A stretch of 26,068 bases of DNA from an uncultured Enhydrobacter sp. Lineage in GTDB: Bacteria; Pseudomonadota; Gammaproteobacteria; Pseudomonadales; Moraxellaceae. A program made the position numbers and the translations under genes. How positions within the stretch are numbered: the first letter of the stretch is position 1; the number at the start of each line of letters is the position of its first letter. Of this stretch, positions 16,399 to 23,937 are shown one piece after another. The notes under the pieces were generated by a model that was given only the letters and a program-made list of their open reading frames with translations, ran no database searches and had not been told where the DNA came from. The stretch is from assembly GCA_946222995.1 (NCBI GenBank), contig CAMIOS010000032.1, positions 1 through 26,068 on the forward strand, read 5' to 3'.

Positions 16399-17715
16399 TT
16401 ATACGTCCTGTTTATTGTTGTTATGGTGTCGCACGTCGATTTTTCCTGTGACGGCTTGGGTGATGAGCGTGCTTCGGTATTCTTTTAGCCGTTCAATGGT
16501 GCGATTAACCGTATCAGTCATGTTGTCTATTTTTTGGGTTTCTTGGTCTATAAACTCTGCAATTCTTATTTGTTCATTAAAGGTGGGAAAAGGAACTAAA
16601 AAGTTTTTTACAAATTCTTCACTAATTCTCTTTTGACCACCAGCACCAAGCATTTCAGATTCTCCGACATTCATAAAAAACTCAGATTTAATTAAATAAT
16701 ATAAGTATTGCTCATTAAAAGAATCGTTTACTCTTAGGACGTGTAGTTCAGTTGTGCCAAAACCAATTCCATTCATTAAATTTTTTGCAATTGCTGATTT
16801 TCCATTTTCAAAACATGGCGTTATTTTAGCTAGTACAATGTCATTGTCTTTAAAATATGTATAACCCTTATAAACCTCTTCCAATAATCTTTCTTGAGTT
16901 ACATCTAGATTTTTGTCATATTTGACAGATTCCATAGGAACGAAAGAAACAATTGTATCATCTTTAATTTTTAGTTCAGATTTTACAGGGTTTATCTCGA
17001 TACCAAATCTTAAACGTTTGACTTTCCAATGACTAGGCACATCACCTAACCAAGCCACGCCACTATCCTTCATTTCAGCATTTGGATTCAGCCCTTTCGT
17101 TACCGCTTGGGTAATCACTGCGGAACGCTGTTCAGCCAATTTATCTAACAACAACTGCTGTTTATCAATCAACGCATCAATCTTGCCTAATTCGTGGTCT
17201 AAAAAATTGGCAATTTGGGCTTGCTCTTCAATGCTTGGATAAACCATTTTAAAACTGGCAATATCATCCCAACTCGCTCTTGGCATTTTTGAGCCAAAAG
17301 TCGTTCCATTTACCGCACTGATAAAGTCAGGCGATAGGCAGTAATAAAATAAAAAATTAGGGTCAATATTTTCTGTGGCTCTAAAAATTAAAGCCTCAGT
17401 TGATGACAACCCATCATCTTTAGCTAAATAAACCTTAGCTAAATAAGGGCGTAACTTTCCAAACAAAACATCATCTTTTTTAAAAGTATTACCTACACCC
17501 TCGCTTACTAGCTCAACATCTGATAATAGCTTACCTGTGAAAGATTGGATATTTTCTAAACCGAAATATCTTAAATCCGAAGTTTGGGCATCTACTTTCT
17601 CAGAAACATTTGTAATAGTGTATTTGAGCCGTTTATTCTGCCAATGACTAGGGATTTCCCCTAGCCACGGCACGCCACTATCCTTATACTCGGGATATCG
17701 TGCATACTTATTCAT
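16399..17715 (-). CDS. hsdS: Type I specificity subunit HsdS (two TRDs)
   Basis: A 438-aa DNA-recognition subunit. It has two target-recognition domains, each opened by the same conserved motif: KDSGVPWLGEIPSHW near residue 11 and KDSGVAWLGDVPSHW near residue 215. Each TRD ends in a long helix (LGKIDALIDKQQLLLDKLAE and then QKIDNMTDTVNRTIERLKEY), which set the distance between the two half-sites. The repeats are partly similar in the LIDKQ/YRSTLITQAVT segments. Its ATG overlaps the hsdM stop by 4 bp (ATGA), showing translational coupling. The recognition sequence cannot be deduced from sequence alone. Confidence 0.93.
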   Translation of the reverse strand: MNKYARYPEYKDSGVPWLGEIPSHWQNKRLKYTITNVSEKVDAQTSDLRYFGLENIQSFTGKLLSDVELVSEGVGNTFKKDDVLFGKLRPYLAKVYLAKDDGLSSTEALIFRATENIDPNFLFYYCLSPDFISAVNGTTFGSKMPRASWDDIASFKMVYPSIEEQAQIANFLDHELGKIDALIDKQQLLLDKLAEQRSAVITQAVTKGLNPNAEMKDSGVAWLGDVPSHWKVKRLRFGIEINPVKSELKIKDDTIVSFVPMESVKYDKNLDVTQERLLEEVYKGYTYFKDNDIVLAKITPCFENGKSAIAKNLMNGIGFGTTELHVLRVNDSFNEQYLYYLIKSEFFMNVGESEMLGAGGQKRISEEFVKNFLVPFPTFNEQIRIAEFIDQETQKIDNMTDTVNRTIERLKEYRSTLITQAVTGKIDVRHHNNNKQDV

Positions 17716-19955
17716 GCGGACAACCCCTTTAACATCGCCATAATCTGCCCTTCAAGCTCATCAATCTCTCCCTTAATCTCATCAAGCGGACGTGGTGGCT
17801 CATAGACGTAAAAATGACGATTAATCGGAATCTCATAGCCAATCTTAGTATTGCCGTAATTTACCCAAGCATCAGGCACATGCGGTAAAACTTCTGCTTG
17901 CATATACTCATCGATTTTGCCCTTGGTCAGCTTTAACATCTCATCAGGCGTATTTTCATCATTTTGACCTAACGGCGGAAGCTCAACGCCTTTTGGTAGC
18001 GGTACAAGCTCACTATCACGCAACTGTGGGTCTGGCTCTGCATTACCTCTACTGTCGGTACAGATTTCGGCAGTTGGGTCACGCTCGGATAATGCTTCCA
18101 AAATAGCCTTTCTCACTGGAACTGGTAGCGTAAAAGATAAGCCTTTCATCACTGGGTTAAACACCTTCAAAAACTCGGTACGGTCTTTGTATAGTGTATT
18201 GCCATCCATCTTAGCCAAGGTATCTTTAATTTCTTGCTGTTGGCTACGTCCAGTCTCCTCGTCTTCAGCGATTTTCTTCGCATCTTTGTGCTTTTTACTC
18301 ACCGCTAAATTCACAAAAGCTGATTGCTCATCAAGCTTGGTAAGTCGCTCGGCTGATACTTGGAAATTCAGACGTAATGGACGTTCTACAGAGACTTTGA
18401 GATAACCAAAGTCATCATTATCAAAAATCTTGCTACAAACCTTTGGTTCACCTGCTTTATTTTTAATAACCTCACTAACTCCATCATCTTTAAAATTGGT
18501 GTAAAGCTTAGTGATATCAGCAATGTGAGCTTCCGACAGCTCATTACGTTTATTGCCAAGACTTTTTGCCATTTTCTGATAATGACTGGTCGCATCGATT
18601 AGTTGTACCTTACCTTTGCGATTTTCAGCCTTTTGGTTAGACACAATCCAAATATAAGTAAAAATCCCTGTGTTATAAAACATCTGGTCGGGTAGGGCAA
18701 TCACCGCTTCAAGCCAATCGTTTTCGATTATCCAACGACGGATATTACTCTCGCCACTACCAGCATCGCCTGTGAACAATGGCGAGCCATTGAACACTAC
18801 TGCAATGCGAGAACCACGACCTTTATTTTCTGCCTTGGCTGGGTCTCTCATTTTGCTAATCATGGTCTGCAAGAATAATAATGAACCATCATTAATGCGT
18901 GGTAAACCTGCCCCAAAACGACCGCTAAAGCCTCTGTCTGCTTCGTCTTTAACGTACTCCTCTTGGTTTTTCCATTCCACACCAAATGGGGGATTAGCAA
19001 ACATATAGTCAAACTTATAATCTGCCAAGCCATCATGCGGTACAAAACCATTTCCCTTGCCCTTGGCATTTTTAATACCCAGCGTATCACCAAAGATAAT
19101 ATTATCAACGGGTTCATCTTTAATCAGCAAGTCGGCACAACAAATCGCATAAGACTCAGGGTTGTACTCTTGTCCGTACAAATCCAAATCAATCTCAGCA
19201 TTATATTTCTTTAAATGCTTTTCTGATTCTGACAGCATACCGCCTGTACCAACGGTCGGGTCATAAATTGAATAGTGAATCCCTGCCTTCGTCCAATCGG
19301 CTTGTTCTTGGGCAAAGTTAATGTTAACCATTAGTTGGATAACTTCACGAGGGGTAAAGTGGTCTCCAGCCTCTTCGTTGGCTTGTTCGTTAAACTTGCG
19401 GATAAGCTCTTCAAAGATATAGCCCATTTGCGTGTTTGAAATGACACTTGGCGATAAATCTAAACCGTGAGATTTAAGGTCAGTAACGAAGGTTTGGATA
19501 ACTTTGTACAGGCGATTGGCTTCATCAAGTTTATTAATCTCATTTTCAAATTCAAACTTATCAAAAATATCACGAGCCTTGGGCGAAAAGCCTTGAATGT
19601 ACTTAATAAGGTTTGGAGCGATTTGCTCTGGGTCAGCCAACAAGCGTTGTAGATTAAAACCGCTAGTATTATAGAGCGTTTGACTACGGTCTTTTCCGAC
19701 AATTCGAGTTAATTGTCTATCTAATAAATCTTGCGAGCGTTCGTCTTCTGGTTTTGTCATTTCCTCTTCATAGCGAGCTTTCATCGCATCGGTATGCTGG
19801 CTAAGAATCGCATCAAAACGAGCTAAAACAATTAAAGGAAGCATCACTCGGCGGTATTGCGGTGGGCGATATGCTCCTCGTAAGCCATTGGCAATACTCC
19901 AGATAACACCGACAAGGTTGCTGTGGTAAGGGTGTTGGTTAGTTTGGTTTTGCAT
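17712..19955 (-). CDS. hsdM: Type I N6-adenine methyltransferase HsdM
   Basis: A 747-aa methyltransferase subunit. The N-terminal HsdM helical domain is about 10-160, the SAM-binding motif I is DPTVGTGGM at 232-240, and catalytic motif IV is NPPF at 321-324. It is longer than the classical HsdM of about 500 residues. The extra C-terminal part (about 500-747) includes charged stretches and a segment (IGYEIPINRHFYVYEPPRP) typical of the large type I HsdM group. An AAGGAT ribosome site precedes the ATG. It sits in the order half-S, M, S, R. With hsdR broken, it and HsdS should still methylate the genome and act as a modification-only system. Confidence 0.93.
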   Translation of the reverse strand: MQNQTNQHPYHSNLVGVIWSIANGLRGAYRPPQYRRVMLPLIVLARFDAILSQHTDAMKARYEEEMTKPEDERSQDLLDRQLTRIVGKDRSQTLYNTSGFNLQRLLADPEQIAPNLIKYIQGFSPKARDIFDKFEFENEINKLDEANRLYKVIQTFVTDLKSHGLDLSPSVISNTQMGYIFEELIRKFNEQANEEAGDHFTPREVIQLMVNINFAQEQADWTKAGIHYSIYDPTVGTGGMLSESEKHLKKYNAEIDLDLYGQEYNPESYAICCADLLIKDEPVDNIIFGDTLGIKNAKGKGNGFVPHDGLADYKFDYMFANPPFGVEWKNQEEYVKDEADRGFSGRFGAGLPRINDGSLLFLQTMISKMRDPAKAENKGRGSRIAVVFNGSPLFTGDAGSGESNIRRWIIENDWLEAVIALPDQMFYNTGIFTYIWIVSNQKAENRKGKVQLIDATSHYQKMAKSLGNKRNELSEAHIADITKLYTNFKDDGVSEVIKNKAGEPKVCSKIFDNDDFGYLKVSVERPLRLNFQVSAERLTKLDEQSAFVNLAVSKKHKDAKKIAEDEETGRSQQQEIKDTLAKMDGNTLYKDRTEFLKVFNPVMKGLSFTLPVPVRKAILEALSERDPTAEICTDSRGNAEPDPQLRDSELVPLPKGVELPPLGQNDENTPDEMLKLTKGKIDEYMQAEVLPHVPDAWVNYGNTKIGYEIPINRHFYVYEPPRPLDEIKGEIDELEGQIMAMLKGLSA

Positions 19956-19972
19956 TTCGTTAATCCTTTTAA

Positions 19973-20557
19973 TTAATTGGTTTTACTAAGTAAGAGTTCA
20001 GCTTGAGCGTGGTTGTACTCTTGTCGTAATTCGATAAGCTGATTAAGAATTTTCGCTTCTAAGATTGCCTGTTTTTCTCTATCTAGAATCGTTTGTTGGT
20101 CTTTGATAGACGGTACAATAATTGGTAATTCCCTTACCGTAGCAATCGTGGTTAATGGCAGGGAAGTACCACGAGCATTGATTGAAAAATGCTTAATCGC
20201 TTCATTTGCATTGTTGATATACCATGCCAAATACTCAGGTAAGATTTCATCTGAATGTAGATTGACCACGATAAAAGGGTTGCTCACCACCACACGGTCA
20301 GCTTCATTCCCTTTAAATACATAGGCAGTAGGCGTGCCACGGGCAACTAATAAGACACTATTTTTTATCAAAAATTGTGGTTTCGAATCATATCGCCATT
20401 CTATACCTGTCAAATTATCGATATCAATTACTCGACTATCTTTAGGTAAATCTTTGATTTGGATAGTTTTAACATCGCCAATATCGATATGGTCGATAGA
20501 CTCTCGAATAGTAAAGCCCGTATAAAGGACGGCATAATGTTTGAGAAGCTGAGACAT
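19973..20557 (-). CDS. Single-TRD half-HsdS protein upstream of hsdM
   Basis: A 194-aa protein resembling one target-recognition domain of HsdS plus one C-terminal coiled coil. Signs are LLVARGTPTAYVFKGN, then ISPLT-like SINARGTSLPLTTIATV, then LPIIVPSIKDQQTIL, then a helical arm to residue 190. Classical HsdS has two such units; this has one and lacks the LGxxPSHW opener. It could be an alternative specificity subunit that dimerises, a modulator of HsdM, or a decayed HsdS. The ATG is translationally coupled to the 24-aa ORF upstream (TGATG overlap), with a strong AAGGAGAT ribosome site inside that ORF. Confidence 0.75.
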   Translation of the reverse strand: MSQLLKHYAVLYTGFTIRESIDHIDIGDVKTIQIKDLPKDSRVIDIDNLTGIEWRYDSKPQFLIKNSVLLVARGTPTAYVFKGNEADRVVVSNPFIVVNLHSDEILPEYLAWYINNANEAIKHFSINARGTSLPLTTIATVRELPIIVPSIKDQQTILDREKQAILEAKILNQLIELRQEYNHAQAELLLSKTN

Positions 20558-20631
20558 CAGTTATCTCCTTGCATGGTAGAATAAACGCAATGGGATAACA
20601 AAGTTTCTGAAAATAAGCTATACTTAGCCAT
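20557..20631 (-). CDS. 24-aa leader ORF of the hsd operon
   Basis: A short ORF, too small for standard gene finding, starts at 20631 and ends with a TGA overlapping the half-HsdS ATG. It has a strong AGGAG ribosome site about 8 bp before its ATG. Its peptide (MAKYSLFSETLL to MQGDN) shows no run of one regulatory amino acid. The coupling and Shine-Dalgarno sequence argue that it is translated. It may be a leader peptide, or the relic of an HsdS N-terminus. Confidence 0.5.
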   Translation of the reverse strand: MAKYSLFSETLLSHCVYSTMQGDN

Positions 20632-20670
20632 AGTAATTTCTCCTATTTGTCTGGGATTAAATTGCTAAAA

Positions 20671-20696
20671 AATAAATTTGCTGCAACAAATTTATT
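20671..20696 (-). promoter_or_regulatory. Leader hairpin 2 of the hsd operon (possible attenuator)
   Basis: AATAAATTTG (20671-20680) and CAAATTTATT (20687-20696) form a perfect 10-bp stem with a 6-nt loop. In the minus-strand transcript the stem is followed directly by a T-run, like a weak intrinsic terminator. It sits between the promoter and the 24-aa ORF, about 20 bp before its ribosome site. Confidence 0.45.
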
Positions 20697-20697
20697 C

Positions 20698-20738
20698 AAC
20701 ACGCAGTAGAGGTAAAAATGCAAATCTCTCTGCGTGTT
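20698..20738 (-). promoter_or_regulatory. Leader hairpin 1 of the hsd operon
   Basis: AACACGCAG (20698-20706) pairs with CTGCGTGTT (20730-20738), and AGAG/CTCT extends the stem with one offset. It begins right at the predicted transcript start, so it would cap the 5' end of the hsd mRNA. On the plus strand it ends in Ts, but no plus-strand gene lies before it to terminate. Confidence 0.5.
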
Positions 20739-20741
20739 TTT

Positions 20742-20770
20742 ATTCTATTGCACTTTAAAAATAGAGTCAA
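20742..20770 (-). promoter_or_regulatory. Promoter of the hsd operon
   Basis: On the minus strand TTGACT (20765-20770), a 17-bp spacer and TAGAAT (20742-20747), with an upstream TG, make a near-ideal sigma-70 promoter. The 15-mer over its -10, TTTTATTCTATTGCA (20738-20752 on plus), recurs at 20784-20798 with one change. The repeat may be an operator or a second -10. Confidence 0.65.
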
Positions 20771-20828
20771 TATTTTTCTCATTTTTTATTCTACTGCATA
20801 ATAAAAATTTTATTTTTTCTTGAATTTT

Positions 20829-20868
20829 ATTGAATTAGCATACATTCAATAGTTGTAAGTAGTTACAA
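20829..20868 (+). promoter_or_regulatory. Tandem dyads upstream of the acidic-protein gene
   Basis: Two inverted repeats lie back to back: ATTGAAT/ATTCAAT (20829-20835, 20844-20850) and TTGTAA/TTACAA (20853-20858, 20863-20868). TACAAT at 20864-20869 could serve as a -10. The dyads are 35-74 bp before the ATG and look like repressor sites. The remaining divergent stretch 20770-20828 is AT-rich without other clear features. Confidence 0.45.
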
Positions 20869-20902
20869 TTTAATAAGCCTAATTTTTTTGGAGGAATTCA
20901 AG

Positions 20903-21133
20903 ATGAATGACGATGATTTTCCTGAAGATGATTCTTCAAATTCCGAGGAATCAGATCAAGACTTTTTAGACGATGAAAAGGTTACTCTTGAAAATGATGA
21001 TAGTGGATATATAGAAGAATATGACGATGACAATGCTCCTCAATATCCAGATAATGAAGAAGAGCCAGATGACTATGATGAGCTTAGTGAAAGAAACATG
21101 GAAGATAATATACGAAAATGCGGGAAAGGCTAA
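20903..21133 (+). CDS. Highly acidic 76-aa protein (possible DNA mimic)
   Basis: I count 19 Asp and 13 Glu in 76 residues (42%), against 2 Arg and 3 Lys, for a net charge near -27. Acidic runs alternate with Ser, Asn, Tyr and Pro. The only basic cluster is the C-terminal RKCGKG. The ATG at 20903 has GGAGG 8 bp upstream, which decides the start. It is divergent from the hsd operon and ends before a strong bidirectional terminator. Small acidic proteins near restriction genes can be DNA mimics that inhibit type I enzymes (Ocr and ArdA are examples), but there is no sequence similarity to these that I can see. It could also be a disordered chaperone-like protein. Confidence 0.65.
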   Translation: MNDDDFPEDDSSNSEESDQDFLDDEKVTLENDDSGYIEEYDDDNAPQYPDNEEEPDDYDELSERNMEDNIRKCGKG

Positions 21134-21216
21134 AGTTAAAGTATATTTTGGTTATTTAAACGATGACTGTAGTTAACTATTTATGGAAGGTTAATTTTAC
21201 GAACAAATTGCCAGCT

Positions 21217-21252
21217 AAAAAAATAAGCCTTAAACTCAAGGCTTATTTTTTT
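21217..21252. terminator. Bidirectional intrinsic terminator
   Basis: A 15-bp perfect stem, an A-run plus TAAGCCTT (21217-21231) with AAGGCTTA plus a T-run (21238-21252), has the loop AAACTC. It lies between the convergent acidic-protein and alpA genes and can end transcription from both. Confidence 0.9.
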
Positions 21253-21258
21253 GCACTA

Positions 21259-21525
21259 TTACCATCTTTGCTCTTGAATACGCCCATTCAGCCACTGAGC
21301 AATTTCAGATTCAATCCATGCAACTCTACCCTTGGTAAGAGGAACACGTTTTGGGAAAGTAGGGTCGTAATATTCAGATTTAGCATCGAGCATGTTATAA
21401 ATGGTAGATTTACCTAACCCTGTAAAAAAACATACTTGTTTTAGAGGTAACATTCTGGGCAATGAAATAGTAACATTAGCATTTGAAAGTTCAGTAGAAT
21501 TAACATCATCAGTTAATTTTTTCAT
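21259..21525 (-). CDS. alpA: AlpA-family excisionase/transcriptional regulator
   Basis: An 88-aa MerR-like winged-helix protein. The motif LPLKQVCFFTGLGKSTIYNML, then FPKRVPLTKGRVAWIESEIAQWL, is typical of AlpA regulators carried by P4-like satellites and cryptic prophages, where they control integrase or excision. The frame is open to 21612, but the ATG at 21525 has an AGGAG ribosome site 8 bp before and gives the family length. The N-terminal 25 residues are Asn/Ser-rich and non-conserved. No integrase gene is nearby within the window. Confidence 0.8.
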   Translation of the reverse strand: MKKLTDDVNSTELSNANVTISLPRMLPLKQVCFFTGLGKSTIYNMLDAKSEYYDPTFPKRVPLTKGRVAWIESEIAQWLNGRIQEQRW

Positions 21526-21610
21526 GGTTTTCTCCTTATTAAATAAGCGAAGTAAGTTCTTCACATATAAAAAGGCTTTCCAGTATTTTTTTACGGCATC
21601 CAAAATAATC

Positions 21611-21633
21611 AAAAAGTCCTCCTAGGAGGGGAC
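21611..21633 (-). terminator. Intrinsic terminator after the Gp3-like gene
   Basis: On the minus strand AGTCCCCTCCTAGGAGGACT, a hairpin with a small bulge, runs into TTTTTGATTATTTT. It follows the 310-aa gene by 20 bp and precedes alpA. Confidence 0.65.
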
Positions 21634-21653
21634 TATTGAAAAGCAGTAAAAGA

Positions 21654-22586
21654 TTAACTCACATTCCTCACACTCTGCCGTAACCCTTGCTCCATAGACT
21701 GCCAATGCTCATTGGGCAAATCAATGGTATTGGGCGAACGTATAATCTCATCCCCCATATTTGCATTTATTTCCGCAGTGACATCAGCGTTGTAAAACTC
21801 CTCTACAATCGCCATTCCCTCATCACTATCCACCTCAAACGCTGAATTGGCATAGCCAAGTTTTGCCACCTCTTCTAACGCCTGTTGGTTAAAGCCCGAC
21901 TTTAATTGCTCGGCATAAATCGCTTGAGCATTCTCCACCGCATCCTTTAAACACACGTTATCTTGCAAAGTTAAATCGACGTAATAAATCGGTGTGCGAT
22001 AGCTTTGCGTGGTGCTTTTACCCCGAATGGTCAGTTGTAGTGGTAAGTTGGATAACAGACCGCCAGAGACGGCATTAAAGTAGCTCAGGCGAGCCATTAG
22101 GGTACGAATCGAGTTGTAGCCAGTGGTGCGAAAGATAAACGAGCCTAACTCATCTGAATCATCTAAGTTGGCGTACAGTCTGCCAAATACTTTGCAATTG
22201 CCATTTTGCCCTAAAGGACAATTCTCTGGACTGGGGCAAGGCAACTGCTCAACGCCATTTTGAGTACGCCGTTGGCACTGCTCCCCATTGCCCACACAAA
22301 TGGGTCTGCCAGTTTGTCTGTCGAACAGGGTGTATTCTGCTCTAAGGTTTAATTCAGGCGTGTTAAACAACATTCGCACAGGGATTTGACGGAGTTTGCC
22401 ATTGGGCTTATTTTGACGTAGCTTGTCATCGAGGGGATGTTTGACCCAGCCATCTTTGTTTTGCACTTGGCTAGTTATGGTGAATTGGTCGTCTTTTTCA
22501 GGTAAGCGTTTGCCGTTTTTCTCAATAACTTTACCGATGGTGATTCTGCCTAAAATAGGCGGTGTAATGGTTAACCCTTTAATCAT
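21654..22586 (-). CDS. Phage/ICE metal-binding protein, Gp3-like
   Basis: A 310-aa protein. It starts ITPPILGRITIG and holds a Cys-rich segment (CVGNGEQCQRR, then CPSPENCPLGQNGNC), a probable zinc site, followed by GSFIFRTTGYNSIRTL. Genes of this kind sit beside YqaJ and DUF932 genes in plasmids, ICEs and prophages, and are annotated as hydrolase or metal-binding proteins. The fold resembles the Gp3-like recombination directionality factors of phages phiBT1 and phiC31, but this is a tentative match from memory. An AAGGAG ribosome site fixes the start. It ends at its own terminator. Confidence 0.65.
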   Translation of the reverse strand: MIKGLTITPPILGRITIGKVIEKNGKRLPEKDDQFTITSQVQNKDGWVKHPLDDKLRQNKPNGKLRQIPVRMLFNTPELNLRAEYTLFDRQTGRPICVGNGEQCQRRTQNGVEQLPCPSPENCPLGQNGNCKVFGRLYANLDDSDELGSFIFRTTGYNSIRTLMARLSYFNAVSGGLLSNLPLQLTIRGKSTTQSYRTPIYYVDLTLQDNVCLKDAVENAQAIYAEQLKSGFNQQALEEVAKLGYANSAFEVDSDEGMAIVEEFYNADVTAEINANMGDEIIRSPNTIDLPNEHWQSMEQGLRQSVRNVS

Positions 22587-22632
22587 GTCTTGCTCCTTAT
22601 GTTAGTTAAATAAATTGATTGAATTGGTTTGC

Positions 22633-22646
22633 TTGGCTAGTTAAGT
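22633..22646 (-). repeat. TTGGCTAGTTAAGT leader box (repeats at 24955-24968)
   Basis: TTGGCTAGTTAAGT here and TTGGTTAGTTAAGT at 24955-24968 match 13 of 14 bases, same orientation. Each lies upstream of a minus-strand gene (Gp3-like and DUF932). It may be a shared promoter or protein-binding element of the recombination module. Confidence 0.35.
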
Positions 22647-22660
22647 TGAATAAGCCAAAT

Positions 22661-22691
22661 AAAAAACCCATGTTTGACTGACAAACATGGG
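22661..22691 (-). terminator. Intrinsic terminator after the YqaJ gene
   Basis: CCCATGTTTG (22667-22676) and CAAACATGGG (22682-22691) form a perfect 10-bp stem with a 5-nt loop. On the minus strand it is followed by six Ts. It separates the YqaJ gene from the Gp3-like gene. Confidence 0.85.
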
Positions 22692-22740
22692 CGGTACAGT
22701 GGTAAGGGATGGTTAAATAAATTGCTTTAACAGTGAGCCG

Positions 22741-23841
22741 TTAATTTGATAGGGTATTGACTAAAAACCGTCGGCTACCCTCACGGACTTGCTTGTACTG
22801 CTCAAGTAGCTGTGGCTGGTCTTTCAGCAGTGCCTTACTATCCAAACTGACACTGTCTTTGGACTTTTTCCAACTAATTGAGCCATTGGCAAAGGTAGCA
22901 ATATCGGCATCTTTCATGGCTTGCTGAATTTGTTGCTTTAGCACATCAAAATGATTTTGGTGAAACTCAATCATTTTCTTTTGTTCAAGCAAATTATCAA
23001 ACCAGCGGCTAACAATGGCGTTCTCAGTAAAATCAATGCTGTCACCATTACTGCTTGGATAAAGCCGTGCTAACGCTTTAGCCGATGAATCCGTGCCATC
23101 GGCAGGGGGTGGCACATCGTTTTGCACATACTGCCAAAACCGTCGTTCTTGCTCGATGAGCTGTTCAATTAAGATATCATCGCGTTTGACTTCAAATAGC
23201 TTGGCTTCATGTCCACAAATCAGCACACAGACATGAGCTAAGCTTTTACCTGTGACAGCCAATTGATGCTGTACTTGACACAGCACATACATGGGTACGC
23301 CATTTTTCCAAAGCTTGGCTCCATGCTCACCTGCGGTTTTGATTTCTAATACGCCAATCTCAGACTTATTCACGGCATAGTCCAAATTCGCCAGCATAAA
23401 GGCTTTGTCGTCATCTGGGTGCTGTAAGACCGCATTGACCCGACGTACCTTGTTCCCAGTCTTAGCCGTGTAGTATTTGGCAACCAGTGGCTCAAGCTCT
23501 TTGCCCCAATACAACGGCGAGTAAGCGTTATCCATGAGACTATCGGATAAGTCTGGATTCATCCGTCCTGTTTTAATCAGCCACAGCTCAAGCCGTGACA
23601 TATACGGATTTAAACCACAGGCAGCCGCGGCATCACTACCCCCAATGCCTGTATTACGCACCGCTAACCAGTCTTGATGGCTTAAGTTTTTGGTGTCGGC
23701 TAAGCGTTTAGCCGATTTGGGCTTAGCTGACGTTTTAGGCATATTAGGCTCAATAGGAGTAGCTAATTGCAATGCCGCAGGGTTTACAGCTAATACTTTG
23801 ACAGGGCTGTTATCAGTTGGGTTTGAGGTTAAATCATTCAT
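22741..23841 (-). CDS. YqaJ-family viral recombinase (lambda-exonuclease fold)
   Basis: A 366-aa nuclease of the PD-(D/E)xK fold. The N-terminal ~50 residues are an Ala/Pro/Lys-rich extension. The YqaJ domain covers about 50-250: WLAVRNTGIGGSDAAAACG, the metal-binding Asp in MLANLDYAV, the ExK in GVLEIKTA, and the helical Gln motif CQVQHQLAVTG. A coiled-coil tail follows. It should degrade one strand at double-strand ends to feed single-strand annealing. Usually it pairs with a RecT/Bet-type annealase; none is seen here. A good AGGAGAA ribosome site precedes the ATG. Confidence 0.88.
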   Translation of the reverse strand: MNDLTSNPTDNSPVKVLAVNPAALQLATPIEPNMPKTSAKPKSAKRLADTKNLSHQDWLAVRNTGIGGSDAAAACGLNPYMSRLELWLIKTGRMNPDLSDSLMDNAYSPLYWGKELEPLVAKYYTAKTGNKVRRVNAVLQHPDDDKAFMLANLDYAVNKSEIGVLEIKTAGEHGAKLWKNGVPMYVLCQVQHQLAVTGKSLAHVCVLICGHEAKLFEVKRDDILIEQLIEQERRFWQYVQNDVPPPADGTDSSAKALARLYPSSNGDSIDFTENAIVSRWFDNLLEQKKMIEFHQNHFDVLKQQIQQAMKDADIATFANGSISWKKSKDSVSLDSKALLKDQPQLLEQYKQVREGSRRFLVNTLSN

Positions 23842-23885
23842 AATTGTTCTCCTATGATTGAATGATGGGTGTTAAAAATAAGCAT

Positions 23886-23910
23886 AAAAAAACCACGCCG
23901 AAGCGTGGTT
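23886..23910 (-). terminator. Intrinsic terminator after the DUF932 gene
   Basis: On the minus strand AACCACGC-TTCG-GCGTGGTT (stem halves at 23903-23910 and 23891-23898) has the very stable UUCG tetraloop and is followed by a T-run. Confidence 0.9.
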
Positions 23911-23937
23911 GATTTGAAGTTGTAAGATAAACTGATT

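Noticed and set aside
23275..23284. TTGACACAGC, resembling the cassette operator
   Set aside because: Inside the YqaJ coding region, lacks the TGTC half and a -10; a chance match.
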